From assembly GCF_030063335.1 (NCBI RefSeq), contig NZ_JASISW010000031.1, positions 1 to 54,944 on the forward strand: a stretch of DNA of 54,944 bases, in the 5' to 3' direction. Shown piece by piece: positions 1-7,008 of this stretch (position 1 is the stretch's first letter; the number at the start of each line of letters is the position of its first letter). This DNA is from Rhodococcus sp. G-MC3 (lineage in GTDB: Bacteria; Actinomycetota; Actinomycetes; Mycobacteriales; Mycobacteriaceae). The translations under genes and the position numbers were made by a program. Below the pieces are notes generated by a model. The model saw nothing but the letters and a program-made list of their open reading frames with translations, was not told where the DNA came from and ran no database searches.

Positions 1-74
1 GCGTATTCCGCTCCGTGTGCTTCCAGCAACCGCAGGGCCCTCGCACGGACCTCTGGATCGATTTTCTTGGGCAT
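1..74 (-). CDS. IS3-family transposase OrfA, N-terminal 24 residues
   Basis: The partial reading frame begins MPKKIDPEVRARALRLLE, typical of the helix-turn-helix OrfA of IS3-family elements, which binds the element ends. The start ATG is at 74-72, preceded by an AAGGATGAG ribosome-binding site. The rest lies outside the window. The same 24 codons are at 54873-54944 on the other strand. Confidence 0.75.
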   Translation of the reverse strand, partial: MPKKIDPEVRARALRLLEAHGAEY

Positions 75-127
75 GTGCTCATCCTTCCTGACTCAGAAGG
101 AAGCGGCATCAAACCTAGGGTGATTCA
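1..127 (-). mobile_element. IS3-type insertion sequence, left-end fragment (leaves the window leftwards)
   Basis: Positions 3-127 are the exact reverse complement of 54820-54944, and the identity stops abruptly at 127/128, which marks the element tip. Read inwards, the tip starts TGAATCACCCTAGG, so it has the TG dinucleotide usual for IS3-family ends. Only the tip, the leader and the first codons of the transposase are inside the window, so the far end and any target duplication cannot be seen. An internal inverted repeat (CTTCCT...AGGAAG) sits between the tip and the transposase start. The IS3 assignment is from the transposase N-terminus and is an inference. Confidence 0.85.
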
Positions 128-334
128 GTGGGCCACTCGGGTTCCGGTGGCGAGCCAGTGTGCGGGGCTCGAGTGTCCTTGTTTCAGGTTGAGGCCGCGG
201 CGGGCGAAGTGGGCCAGCAGTGTGTATTTGTCTGCTGCGAGTCGGTTTTCGGTGTGGGTGAGCTCGACGATGGCGGAGCTGATTTCCTGATCGGTGAGCG
301 TGTCGGCGCTGCGGTAGTCCCCCAACTTCTGCAT
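128..334 (-). pseudogene. 13E12/DUF222 family HNH endonuclease-like protein, cut by the IS
   Basis: From the ATG at 334 the frame reads MQKLGDYRSADTLTDQEI and continues with a basic helical stretch (ENRLAADKYTLLAHFARRG). This resembles the N-terminus of the DUF222 proteins that are numerous in Rhodococcus and Mycobacterium and usually carry a C-terminal HNH nuclease domain. The frame is interrupted at 127/128 by the insertion sequence after about 69 residues, whereas family members are usually several hundred residues long, so it is a 5' remnant. No convincing Shine-Dalgarno precedes the ATG. A TTG at 364 would add ten residues. The family call is from memory. Confidence 0.6.
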
Positions 335-420
335 GGGTAGGAAGCTACAACGCCCCACCGACAAGAACCGCTCGAGTCAATCTCACACCAAGTCCGGTCC
401 GATGGTTCACTATTGGACCC

Positions 421-873
421 ATGGAATTCGGTGCTCACGCGCACGCCGTGCCGACACTCCCCGCGACTGGGAGCATCACTGCAATCGCAGCGGTACTGCT
501 GACCGCGGGAGGTGAAGACGACAACTGGGAGGCCGAGGTGTTCGAGGCTCTGTCTCGGACGTCGTCGGCCACTCACCTGCACTTCGTCCTACCTCGGGCG
601 ACAAGCCTGGCACTGCACTTGGGCTGTTCCTTGTCTGGGGCGTTCGGCGCATTCACCGGCGAGGTACCGGTGAATGCAGATGCGGACACAGTCGTCGAAA
701 AGCTTGCAGCTCAGCTTGTCTCGACTACACGAGGCTGGTCCTGGTCGCACAATCCTTCTGTTCTCGCGCGCGAGAAGAACCTGCGAGGGAAACCTTGCTA
801 CATCGTCGGATTCCGTCGCCGACCTTTGTGCGGACTGTGGTTGAAAGCTTTGCACTACAAACCGATCTCATAG
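421..873 (+). CDS. hypothetical protein (150 aa)
   Basis: An open frame of 150 residues starts at ATG 421. It has no recognised domain, signal peptide or clear membrane segment. Its third codon positions are mostly G/C but less strongly than in neighbouring genes, and no Shine-Dalgarno is visible before the ATG. It lies alone between the truncated DUF222 gene, transcribed away from it, and the STAS gene downstream. It may be a real small gene or a chance frame. Confidence 0.35.
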   Translation: MEFGAHAHAVPTLPATGSITAIAAVLLTAGGEDDNWEAEVFEALSRTSSATHLHFVLPRATSLALHLGCSLSGAFGAFTGEVPVNADADTVVEKLAAQLVSTTRGWSWSHNPSVLAREKNLRGKPCYIVGFRRRPLCGLWLKALHYKPIS

Positions 874-1006
874 CCCGTTATCATCTCGTTACCTTTCGGT
901 TGCATCACCGTGATGAAACACGAGATTCCGAAGTTACCTTCGACTGACAGAGTTGATCTCGCCGGCAGGAAACCGGCACCAACTTCACGACACGAAGGAC
1001 CAGCCG

Positions 1007-1378
1007 ATGATTACCGCAACACATCCGTTGTCCGTCCACCCCGTCGCGATGTCGATGGATCAGCTCCACCGCTACACGGTCGATATCGAATCGTATTCCC
1101 CCAATTTTGCCATCCTGCGCGCATCCGGCGACCTCGACATGAGCGCACGGATGGCACTGATGGACAAACTCGAGCAACTGCTTGCCCTCGGAGCCGACGT
1201 CGTGGTCGACCTCTCGGGCGTGGCATTCATGTATTCCGGCGCAGCAAACGCCGTCATCGACGCAGCATCGGTGTCCGAAACCGTTGTGCGCATCTTCGCT
1301 CCCACCCGCCCCGTACGCATGATTTTCGAAGCTCTCGGCGCCCAGGATTTGATCGTCGACCACCTCCCCGGCCGATGA
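1007..1378 (+). CDS. STAS-domain protein, anti-sigma factor antagonist-like
   Basis: A STAS fold covers about residues 28-115. A core beta strand (FAILRASGDLDM) is followed by LGADVVVDLSGVAFMYSG and a final helix, matching the layout of SpoIIAA/RsbV antagonists that bind anti-sigma kinases in the cytoplasm. The usual D-S-S-G phosphoacceptor loop reads Y-S-G-A here, so the acidic residue is missing and only one serine remains. Regulation by phosphorylation may therefore differ. The start at 1007 follows a CGAAGGACC ribosome-binding site; a longer frame from 953 lacks one. It overlaps the next small ORF by ATGA. Confidence 0.75.
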   Translation: MITATHPLSVHPVAMSMDQLHRYTVDIESYSPNFAILRASGDLDMSARMALMDKLEQLLALGADVVVDLSGVAFMYSGAANAVIDAASVSETVVRIFAPTRPVRMIFEALGAQDLIVDHLPGR

Positions 1379-1506
1379 CACCTCAGGAGCGGTCACCAGA
1401 CGATCAGCTCGCCGACCAGGACGAACACATCGAGATCCGTGCGGCCGCGGAGTCGTCGTTCCTCCAGATGTTCATGGAAGCTCGGCCACCGAAGGGCGCT
1501 CACTGA
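1375..1506 (+). CDS. small protein (43 aa) translationally coupled to the STAS gene
   Basis: The ATG at 1375 overlaps the TGA of the STAS gene (ATGA), and the frame runs 43 codons to TGA at 1506. The product is acidic at the N-terminus (DDQLADQDEHIEI) and ends in a short amphipathic stretch (SSFLQMFMEAR). It has no recognised family. The overlap argues for coupled translation with the STAS protein and perhaps a common role. Confidence 0.5.
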   Translation: MTPQERSPDDQLADQDEHIEIRAAAESSFLQMFMEARPPKGAH

Positions 1507-1525
1507 GCAGTGCACCATGCCCCTG

Positions 1526-1559
1526 TGTATAGGGTACTATACGTATAGCTGACTATACA
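1526..1559. promoter_or_regulatory. two tandem palindromes, likely operator of the downstream Xre regulator
   Basis: GTATAG-N4-CTATAC occurs twice back to back (1527-1542 and 1543-1558). Both copies are perfect inverted repeats with different spacers (GGTA and CTGA), and one flanking T/A pair extends the outer edge. The array ends 12 bp before the GTG start of the membrane protein gene and just ahead of its AGGGGGA ribosome-binding site. It is well placed to repress the two-gene unit at 1571-2175, probably through the Xre-type protein encoded there. The binding partner is an inference. Confidence 0.7.
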
Positions 1560-1570
1560 TAGGGGGAACA

Positions 1571-1984
1571 GTGACCATCCGTTGGATTTGCGCATTACTG
1601 ACCGCGCTCTCGACCGCTGCCGCAATAGCCACTGCCACATGGCTATTCACGCCCGTTGCCCCCGCCCTACCTGCGGCGGTATTCGGTATCTGCACTGTGC
1701 CGGCCGGCCTCGCCATCGGGTGGATCGTGTTTGTCGCTCCGAGAACGACTCCGCGACAGGGGCCGTCGGACGACGACGTCGAATCAAGATGGCTGAACAC
1801 GGCAATGAGCGGAACCGCCACCGACTTGATCTGCGCCATCGGCCTCACGTTGGCCGCTGTGTCCGTCACCGGCGCCGAACCGCCGACACAACTCCTCCTG
1901 ATCGGACTGCTGCTCTGCGCCCTCGCCTCGGCCACGGCCAGGTACACGCTGCAGCGTCGCCGCACCCTCTCAACCCAGACATGA
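1571..1984 (+). CDS. small integral membrane protein (137 aa), partner of the Xre regulator
   Basis: Four hydrophobic segments are seen at about residues 5-27, 33-55, 82-101 and 107-123, with a polar loop (TTPRQGPSDDDVESR) between the second and third. This is a four-helix inner-membrane protein without a recognised catalytic motif. The GTG start follows AGGGGGA. Its TGA overlaps the ATG of the regulator at 1981. Paired small membrane protein and Cro/CI-type regulator genes are common in Gram-positive bacteria, but the function here is unknown. Confidence 0.65.
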   Translation: MTIRWICALLTALSTAAAIATATWLFTPVAPALPAAVFGICTVPAGLAIGWIVFVAPRTTPRQGPSDDDVESRWLNTAMSGTATDLICAIGLTLAAVSVTGAEPPTQLLLIGLLLCALASATARYTLQRRRTLSTQT

Positions 1985-2175
1985 AGAACGATGTACGACG
2001 CCGGCGTGCCGAAAAGGGTTGGTCTCAAGCCGAACTCGCCGAGAGGATCGACGTCACGCGGTTGACCGTCATCTCGATCGAGAAGGAACGTTACGACCCG
2101 AGCCTGCCGGTCGCATTCCGTCTAGCCGACGCGTTCGGCTGCACCATCGAGGATATGTTCGAGCCGGAGCCCTAG
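1981..2175 (+). CDS. small Xre/Cro-CI-type transcriptional regulator (64 aa)
   Basis: The 64-residue protein is almost entirely one HTH_3 domain: RRRAEKGWSQAELAERIDV, then the recognition helix region TRLTVISIEKERYDPSLP and the closing AFGCTIEDMFEPE. This is typical of the short YgzD/YozG-like regulators. It overlaps the upstream membrane protein gene by ATGA, so the two are probably co-transcribed. The duplicated palindrome at 1526-1559 is the obvious candidate for its autoregulatory site. Its stop codon TAG overlaps that of the convergent gene at 2172. Confidence 0.85.
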   Translation: MKNDVRRRRAEKGWSQAELAERIDVTRLTVISIEKERYDPSLPVAFRLADAFGCTIEDMFEPEP

Positions 2176-2570
2176 GACCGATCGTCGGAGCGTTTCAGAT
2201 ACTCCGCGGCACCGAGCACCAGAATCACACCGACCGCTGTCAACGTGATCTGCGCACGCGGGGCATCGACGTCGAGCACCACGATCTGCCACAGTATCCA
2301 CCCGATCACCACCAGGCCGATCATGCCTGCGCCCACCCTCGACCGCGGGACGTCAACGATCACTGCTGCCGCGCACACCAACGGCGCCAGTCCGAGCGCG
2401 ACGAGCACGAACATCCCCGAGTACCGGTAGTCCCATGTGTGCCACTCGGGCAACATGTCCACGCTCAGCCCGAGGGTCCCGCCCGACGGGTCGGAAACGA
2501 GGGCGATGCCGTTGAACAGGCCCGCCGCGCCCAGCGCGAGAAGAAGTGCCGCGGTCACGAGCTTTTTCAC
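2172..2570 (-). CDS. four-helix integral membrane protein (132 aa)
   Basis: The frame starts at GTG 2570, preceded by AAGGGGTGAG, and begins MKKLVTAALLLALGAAGLF, a signal-anchor-like helix. Three further hydrophobic segments follow (FVLVALGLAPLVCAAAVIV; GAGMIGLVVIGWILWQIVV; ITLTAVGVILVLGAAEYL). No enzymatic motif is visible. Longer frames that extend upstream run into the divergent gene at 2664 and are not supported. The stop codon TAG shares the palindrome CTAG with the stop of the convergent regulator. Confidence 0.65.
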   Translation of the reverse strand: MKKLVTAALLLALGAAGLFNGIALVSDPSGGTLGLSVDMLPEWHTWDYRYSGMFVLVALGLAPLVCAAAVIVDVPRSRVGAGMIGLVVIGWILWQIVVLDVDAPRAQITLTAVGVILVLGAAEYLKRSDDRS

Positions 2571-2663
2571 ATTCTCACCCCTTCTGGGTACCGAGCAGAC
2601 ACTGAACATACCGCGCAGTTCCTTCCCTACGCGAACCACCACACCGGGTGGCAGTATCGACCC

Positions 2664-3005
2664 ATGAACACATTCCAACGCGCTGCCGTCGGGTTCAACG
2701 CCCTCGTCCGCCCTCTGCTCAAGGCCCCGATCATCGGCAAATACATCTCCGGTGCCATCACCGAGATCACCTACACCGGCCGGAAGTCGGGCCGTACGTT
2801 CAGCATCCCCATCAGCTACAAACGTCGCGGCGACGAGGTGTCTGTAGCGGTGGCTTTTCCGGACAAGAAGGCCTGGTGGCGCAATTTCTATCCGGAAGGC
2901 GGGCCCATCAGTATCGAACTCGACGGCGTCCAACGATCAGGGCATGCCGTTGCGACCAGGAATGGAAACCAGGTGCTCGTCAAGATCCGGCTCACCGAGA
3001 ACTAG
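2664..3005 (+). CDS. nitroreductase/deazaflavin-dependent oxidoreductase family protein (DUF385-like)
   Basis: The 113-residue protein contains the split-barrel pattern of the F420-dependent nitroreductase-like family: ITYTGRKSGRTFSIPISY, then VAFPDKKAWWRNFYPEGGPISIEL and a C-terminal strand. Members bind deazaflavin F420 or lipids, and some reduce nitro compounds or enones. The ATG at 2664 is chosen because translation upstream continues in frame only through sequence that belongs to other genes. It is short for the family (usually about 130-150 residues), with a brief N-terminal helix. Substrate unknown. Confidence 0.75.
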   Translation: MNTFQRAAVGFNALVRPLLKAPIIGKYISGAITEITYTGRKSGRTFSIPISYKRRGDEVSVAVAFPDKKAWWRNFYPEGGPISIELDGVQRSGHAVATRNGNQVLVKIRLTEN

Positions 3006-3018
3006 CTATCCCCCCGGC

Positions 3019-3480
3019 TCATCGCCGTTCGATGGCGGCGGGAGCACCGGGATTGTCGAGGTTTTCACCGTTCTCGAACGGGAAACAGGGCGAGGACACT
3101 CCGACGCTGAGGTGGCCGTCGACGCTCAATTGCGCGATCACCTTGTAACCCTCGGGTGACACCACGCGCGTGGTGTCGCGGCCGTTTTCGGCGGAGTCGT
3201 AGACGTCCCATTCCCATTCACGCCAGCGGTCGAGCAGGGCCTGCGCATTGCTTGGCCCAGCGTTGCCCGTCACCCAGAACCTGGCCGTGAACCGTACCGG
3301 GCCTTCGACGGTCATATTGTCGTCGTAGCACGGCTCGAATCGTCCGAACATCATGTGTGCGTGCGGGAATTCGGGATGCACGCGCACCAGGGATACGCCT
3401 ACAGGAAGCGCGGCCAACGATCTCGCCAGCGTCTGAATCGACTCTGTCAGCGCCACGTTCGACGTCAACGACTCGTTCAT
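3019..3480 (-). CDS. hypothetical protein (153 aa), third gene of the EspC-like/DUF1023 operon
   Basis: A soluble-looking protein with no signal peptide or membrane helix. It shows alternating strand-like segments (VSLVRVHPEF; VRFTARFWVTG; YKVIAQLSVDGHLSVGVSSPCF) and a WREWEWDVYDS motif. Its ATG overlaps the stop of the DUF1023 gene, so it is translationally coupled. The small beta-rich form and the position after a possible secreted effector would fit an immunity or chaperone role, but no family is recognised and this is an inference. Confidence 0.6.
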   Translation of the reverse strand: MNESLTSNVALTESIQTLARSLAALPVGVSLVRVHPEFPHAHMMFGRFEPCYDDNMTVEGPVRFTARFWVTGNAGPSNAQALLDRWREWEWDVYDSAENGRDTTRVVSPEGYKVIAQLSVDGHLSVGVSSPCFPFENGENLDNPGAPAAIERR

Positions 3481-5168
3481 CGGGCAGGTCCTCGGCCGGC
3501 GATGATGCGGCCCATCGTGTCCAGGCTCGGACTCCAGGTTTCGAAGTAATCGCTGTGCAGCGACGGTGAGAAGTCGATGTCTCCGAGCCCTGGTATCGAG
3601 AAGGATGTTCCCGGTTCACTGTCGAACACTGTTGCTCCGAAATAGGGTGTGGTCGGGTCGAATCCGTGCGCTTCGGGCATCAGTTCGTCCCCCCAGGTCA
3701 CCGGATCCGCTGCCGCGGCGGTGGCGAATATCCGTCGGCCGTTCTCGGAGGGGTCGACTCCGTCGAGGGTGAGTTCGTCGACGCGCCTGACTCCCACTCC
3801 CGGGCTTCCCACGAATACGACGTTGTCGACGGCGAGTGATGCGTTGTCGCGCATGGCGTGTCCGATGACGGTGCTGCCGTAGTCGTGTCCGATGACGGTG
3901 TTGTGGGACGGGGGCCCGAAATGTGCAGCCCGCAGGCCGTCCTGAAACCTGTCGAGTCTGGGCGCTCCGGCGTCGGCGTACTTTTCGGCGACGGTGTCGA
4001 CCAAATCGGGTGGCGCGGTGTAGCCGAGCCACGCGACAACGGAATTGGGGCCCGCACTGTGTGCGTTGGAGCTGTCGAGGAGGCCGGCGATGCGGCTCAT
4101 GTCGCCGCCGATGGTCGCGAGCGAGGACGAGGTGCCGGGCACATATGTGGCGACGTTGCCCGAGGTATCGGGGTTGCCCAATGCCAGTGCAGCCCTGCCG
4201 TTGTGGTCGATGTTCATCAGGAAGGTATCGACGCCGGCGCGGTCGAGGTGGCTTCTGACGGTGTCGTAGCCTGCGATGCTCCCGGCCATGGCCTCGCGTT
4301 CGTCGAGCCACCCAGAGTATTCGTCCGCTCGCTCCCCCCGCCGCGGCAGGTTCTCGTCTCGCATCCAGTCCGGGTGGCGAGACTCGATCAGGTTCAGATG
4401 CACCCGGGCATCGTCGACGAGGGTTCCGAGGTGCGCGAGGTTGTAGCGCGATTTGTCGACGGCGGGTAGGCCGTCGCGGTTGCCGATGGTGGGGTCCCAG
4501 GCGGCGAGACCGTCTTTCTCGGCGTCGGTCAGTCCACGCCAGAACTCGGCCATCGCTGCGGGTTCGTTGGGGAGCGGGGTATCACCGTCGAGCACGGCTC
4601 GCACCGCCCGGCTGTAGCCCTCGGAGGCAGCGGGCGCGTCGACGAGAGTGCGGATCGCATCGACGGCGTCCTGCAGCCGCGACGCCCACGCACAGTCGAT
4701 GACGGCCGCGTCCGCCAACAGCGGCCGCAGAAGTGACTCGATGCCGTGCGCCCTGTCGTCGAAACTTGCCTGTAGAACGACGTCGAGGCCAATATCGCCG
4801 GTGGCGCTGGTCGGCGCGATGACGTGTCCGTTGTCGGCTACGTCGAAGCCCTCAGCGAGGGCTGTATCGACTGCAGCGACCACGGAATCTCGTATCGAGC
4901 CAAGCTCTCGGGCGGCGCTCCCGAACACTTTGGAGTACGTGTCGACGGCGGCGACGAGGTAGCTGCCAGCCATACGTTCAGCGAGTGTCCGTGCGGCGAC
5001 GGCGACGGATGCGTCCCCTTCCCAGTTGGCGAGAGTGTCGCACGTGACCGATTCGACGTGTTTCACGGTGTCGTCGAACCTCTCGTTGATGTCGACGACG
5101 TCTGCAGCGACCTCGGTGAGTACGGACGTGGTCCATCCGCGCACCTGTGAGACCGAGGCCGCCATCAT
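3477..5168 (-). CDS. alpha/beta hydrolase of the DUF1023 family with N-terminal WXG100-like region
   Basis: Residues 1-120 form a helical region resembling WXG100/ESX substrates (an NWEGDASVAVAARTLAERMAG helix pair). Residues about 225-520 match the DUF1023 alpha/beta hydrolase fold (NLIESRHPDW; YDTVRSHL; VVAWLGYTAPP; NTVIGHDYGSTVIGHA; VGSPGVGV; candidate acid/His DPVTW and FSPSLHSDYF). The nucleophile elbow reads G-H-D-Y-G: the expected serine is aspartate (codon GAC). The protein could be inactive, or could use an Asp nucleophile as dehalogenases and epoxide hydrolases do. DUF1023 proteins often sit beside EspC-like genes, as here (ATGA overlap with the upstream gene). Confidence 0.8.
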   Translation of the reverse strand: MMAASVSQVRGWTTSVLTEVAADVVDINERFDDTVKHVESVTCDTLANWEGDASVAVAARTLAERMAGSYLVAAVDTYSKVFGSAARELGSIRDSVVAAVDTALAEGFDVADNGHVIAPTSATGDIGLDVVLQASFDDRAHGIESLLRPLLADAAVIDCAWASRLQDAVDAIRTLVDAPAASEGYSRAVRAVLDGDTPLPNEPAAMAEFWRGLTDAEKDGLAAWDPTIGNRDGLPAVDKSRYNLAHLGTLVDDARVHLNLIESRHPDWMRDENLPRRGERADEYSGWLDEREAMAGSIAGYDTVRSHLDRAGVDTFLMNIDHNGRAALALGNPDTSGNVATYVPGTSSSLATIGGDMSRIAGLLDSSNAHSAGPNSVVAWLGYTAPPDLVDTVAEKYADAGAPRLDRFQDGLRAAHFGPPSHNTVIGHDYGSTVIGHAMRDNASLAVDNVVFVGSPGVGVRRVDELTLDGVDPSENGRRIFATAAAADPVTWGDELMPEAHGFDPTTPYFGATVFDSEPGTSFSIPGLGDIDFSPSLHSDYFETWSPSLDTMGRIIAGRGPAR

Positions 5169-5461
5169 CTGCCGTTCAAGTACTGCGTCAGTTGCGCGCG
5201 GAATGCAGCTTCTGCCTGCTCGTAACTGTGGGCGCTGACCGTCGCGGCGTCGGCCATGTTCTGGATGCGTTCGGCCATCGCCTGGTACGCGGCCAGAATG
5301 GGGAGAGCAGTATTGGCCGCCGCGGCGCCGAACGCCGACTGGGGCATTGCGTTGGCACTGGGTTCGACCACGGCTACCGGGTCCAGTTCGCTGATGTCGT
5401 CGGCTCGGTCCGTGAGTCCCGACGCCAGCGCACGCAACGAATCCGAGTCGACTCTCAGCAT
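5165..5461 (-). CDS. EspC-like ESX-associated small secreted protein (98 aa)
   Basis: From ATG 5461, preceded by the strong site GAGGGAGCAG, the protein begins MLRVDSDSLRALASGLTD, the usual opening of EspC/DUF2580-type proteins that resemble WXG100 substrates of type VII secretion. It is helical and alanine-rich, and ends with SAHSYEQAEAAFRAQL, including a YxxxE-like Y-E-Q-A-E element suggestive of an ESX export signal. The longer frame to 5566 has no ribosome-binding site. It is the first gene of a three-gene overlapping operon and is divergent from the Imm52-like gene. Confidence 0.75.
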   Translation of the reverse strand: MLRVDSDSLRALASGLTDRADDISELDPVAVVEPSANAMPQSAFGAAAANTALPILAAYQAMAERIQNMADAATVSAHSYEQAEAAFRAQLTQYLNGR

Positions 5462-5644
5462 TCTGCTCCCTCGATCGCAGTTGGCGCCGTCACCGCCCCT
5501 ACATACAGCTTCGACGCACCAGGAGGGCAATCGGTTCCATCGACTTTCACTTGCCCCTCGCCGCATCTACAACGTCGCGCTAACGATCCACGGCGGATGG
5601 AACCGATTGGGCCGGTGGCGCGTCTAACCGATTGTGAGTCAATT

Positions 5645-6346
5645 GTGAACGTCGAATCGCTGGCTGTGACTGCCTCTTGGGCGTCGAGGGCCGAGACTGC
5701 GAGCGGCTGCGCCCGGCGTCTGCAGCAGTCGCTTCGCGACATCCCGTCGAAGGCTGCGGGTTGTTCCGGCTGGTTCACGATGCCGGAGAACATCACCGGC
5801 CGCGATGGTTTGATTCCGGTCACGGGCGATCTCGACGGCCTCACCGCGCTCGTCGAAGCCAGTGCCGTCCGCGGCCGCTCTGCCGGTGTCGTGCCGGGCG
5901 GTGGTTTCAGCCCCAGCCTGATCCGGCTGCACCACGACCGTCCGCTCCCCTATTCACTGAGCTGCGGGGTCACCTCTCGGCGCGGAAACCATCTTTCCCT
6001 AGATCTCGCCGACTCCCCATTCGGTGATCGGCACGATTCACCGTCGACGACGGTTGTCTCGGGCTCACTGAAAGCCGTCGTGTCGAGCTGGGAGCCCCAG
6101 CACGGAACCACCGTCTCCGAGAGGTTCCTGCGGGCACAGAAGCACAGGGCGGCCAACCGGGAAATCCCGGTCGGCTGGCTGACGTATCTGAGCGAGGACA
6201 TCGAACTCGACAGTCGGGCAATGCCCGACGAGGTCTCGATCGAGAAGGTCGACGGCGGAATCTATCTGACGCTGCCCGGCCACCCCCAACATCCGAGCCT
6301 CGATGCGGCGCTCGCTGTTCGGCGGGCGTTGGGGTATGGCCGGTAA
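5645..6346 (+). CDS. Imm52-like immunity protein (233 aa), tentative
   Basis: The frame starts at GTG 5645 (a stop precedes other candidates) and shows strong coding character. The opening (VTASWASRAETASGCARRL), a central GFSPSLIRLHHDRP and a Cys-Gly strand (YSLSCGVTS), then a late GWLTYLS, resemble the Imm52 family of polymorphic-toxin immunity proteins as I remember it. It lies divergent from the EspC-like/DUF1023 operon with a 183 bp shared upstream region, which suits a secreted-effector/immunity arrangement. No Tox-REase partner is present. Family assignment needs a profile search. Confidence 0.5.
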   Translation: MNVESLAVTASWASRAETASGCARRLQQSLRDIPSKAAGCSGWFTMPENITGRDGLIPVTGDLDGLTALVEASAVRGRSAGVVPGGGFSPSLIRLHHDRPLPYSLSCGVTSRRGNHLSLDLADSPFGDRHDSPSTTVVSGSLKAVVSSWEPQHGTTVSERFLRAQKHRAANREIPVGWLTYLSEDIELDSRAMPDEVSIEKVDGGIYLTLPGHPQHPSLDAALAVRRALGYGR

Positions 6347-6351
6347 GCGCA

Positions 6352-7008
6352 CTACCCGACCGGCACGAATCCCGCTCCCACTCCGCCCCGAGAGTTGAGT
6401 TGCGCCAACGATGCCGACGCCGATGCATAGGCCGTCGGGCTGAGCACCGGTACCGAATCCGCGTGGCTGGCGATACCCACCAACGTTGTACCGCTGACGA
6501 GGCCGGACCCGGAATCTGCCCAGAGTGTCGGCGTCGCCGTGAGGATGTCACTGTCCGCCCGCACCTCGAGTACGGTGCCGCAGGTGGTTCCGGTCGCTGC
6601 ACCGCTCTTGCACACAGGTTGCCCCGGCACAGCATCACCGATGGAGGTGACGGTGACTCCTCCCGTCGACGGCACCGGGATCACCTTGGACGGGTCCAGT
6701 TCGATCACGCCGTAGTCGGGACCCCAGTGCGCGGAGACGGTGGTTCCTACCGGACCTGCCCCCGGATTGCCGATCAGCGTGACGGGCAGCCCGGGGCGGA
6801 GCACGCAGTGCCCTGCCGTCAGTCCGATGAGTCGGCCTGCGGCGTCGTATCCGACTGCGGCGAAGGAACATGCCGTCAAGTCGTCGAGCCCTCCGGTAGT
6901 GACGTATCCCGTTCCGGGCCCGACCACTGCACTCGGTGCTGCGGCTGCAGGCGCCGCACATGCGATGCCGACGACCGCAACACCGACAACTATTGCCGCA
7001 GTTCTCAC
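6352..7008 (-). CDS. secreted chymotrypsin-fold serine protease
   Basis: An N-terminal Sec signal peptide (residues 1-24, hydrophobic core then ACAAPAAAAP) is followed by a trypsin-like domain. The triad candidates are His in LTAGHCVL (about residue 67), Asp in WGPDYGVIEL (about 98) and Ser in WADSGSGLV (about 167). Cysteines flank the usual positions, including a pair VCKSG/GTTCGTV. The product is probably exported to the envelope. The GTG start overlaps the TGA of the tyrosine-kinase gene (GTGA), so the two are coupled, which links the protease to polysaccharide assembly. Confidence 0.8.
   Translation of the reverse strand: MRTAAIVVGVAVVGIACAAPAAAAPSAVVGPGTGYVTTGGLDDLTACSFAAVGYDAAGRLIGLTAGHCVLRPGLPVTLIGNPGAGPVGTTVSAHWGPDYGVIELDPSKVIPVPSTGGVTVTSIGDAVPGQPVCKSGAATGTTCGTVLEVRADSDILTATPTLWADSGSGLVSGTTLVGIASHADSVPVLSPTAYASASASLAQLNSRGGVGAGFVPVG

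Noticed and set aside
2571..2933. Upstream extension of the membrane protein frame at 2172
   Set aside because: It lies opposite the DUF385 gene and has no start signal; GTG 2570 has a good ribosome-binding site.
5147..5644. N-terminal extension of the Imm52-like frame
   Set aside because: It runs through the EspC-like gene and the divergent promoter region; a GTG at 5645 fits the coding start.
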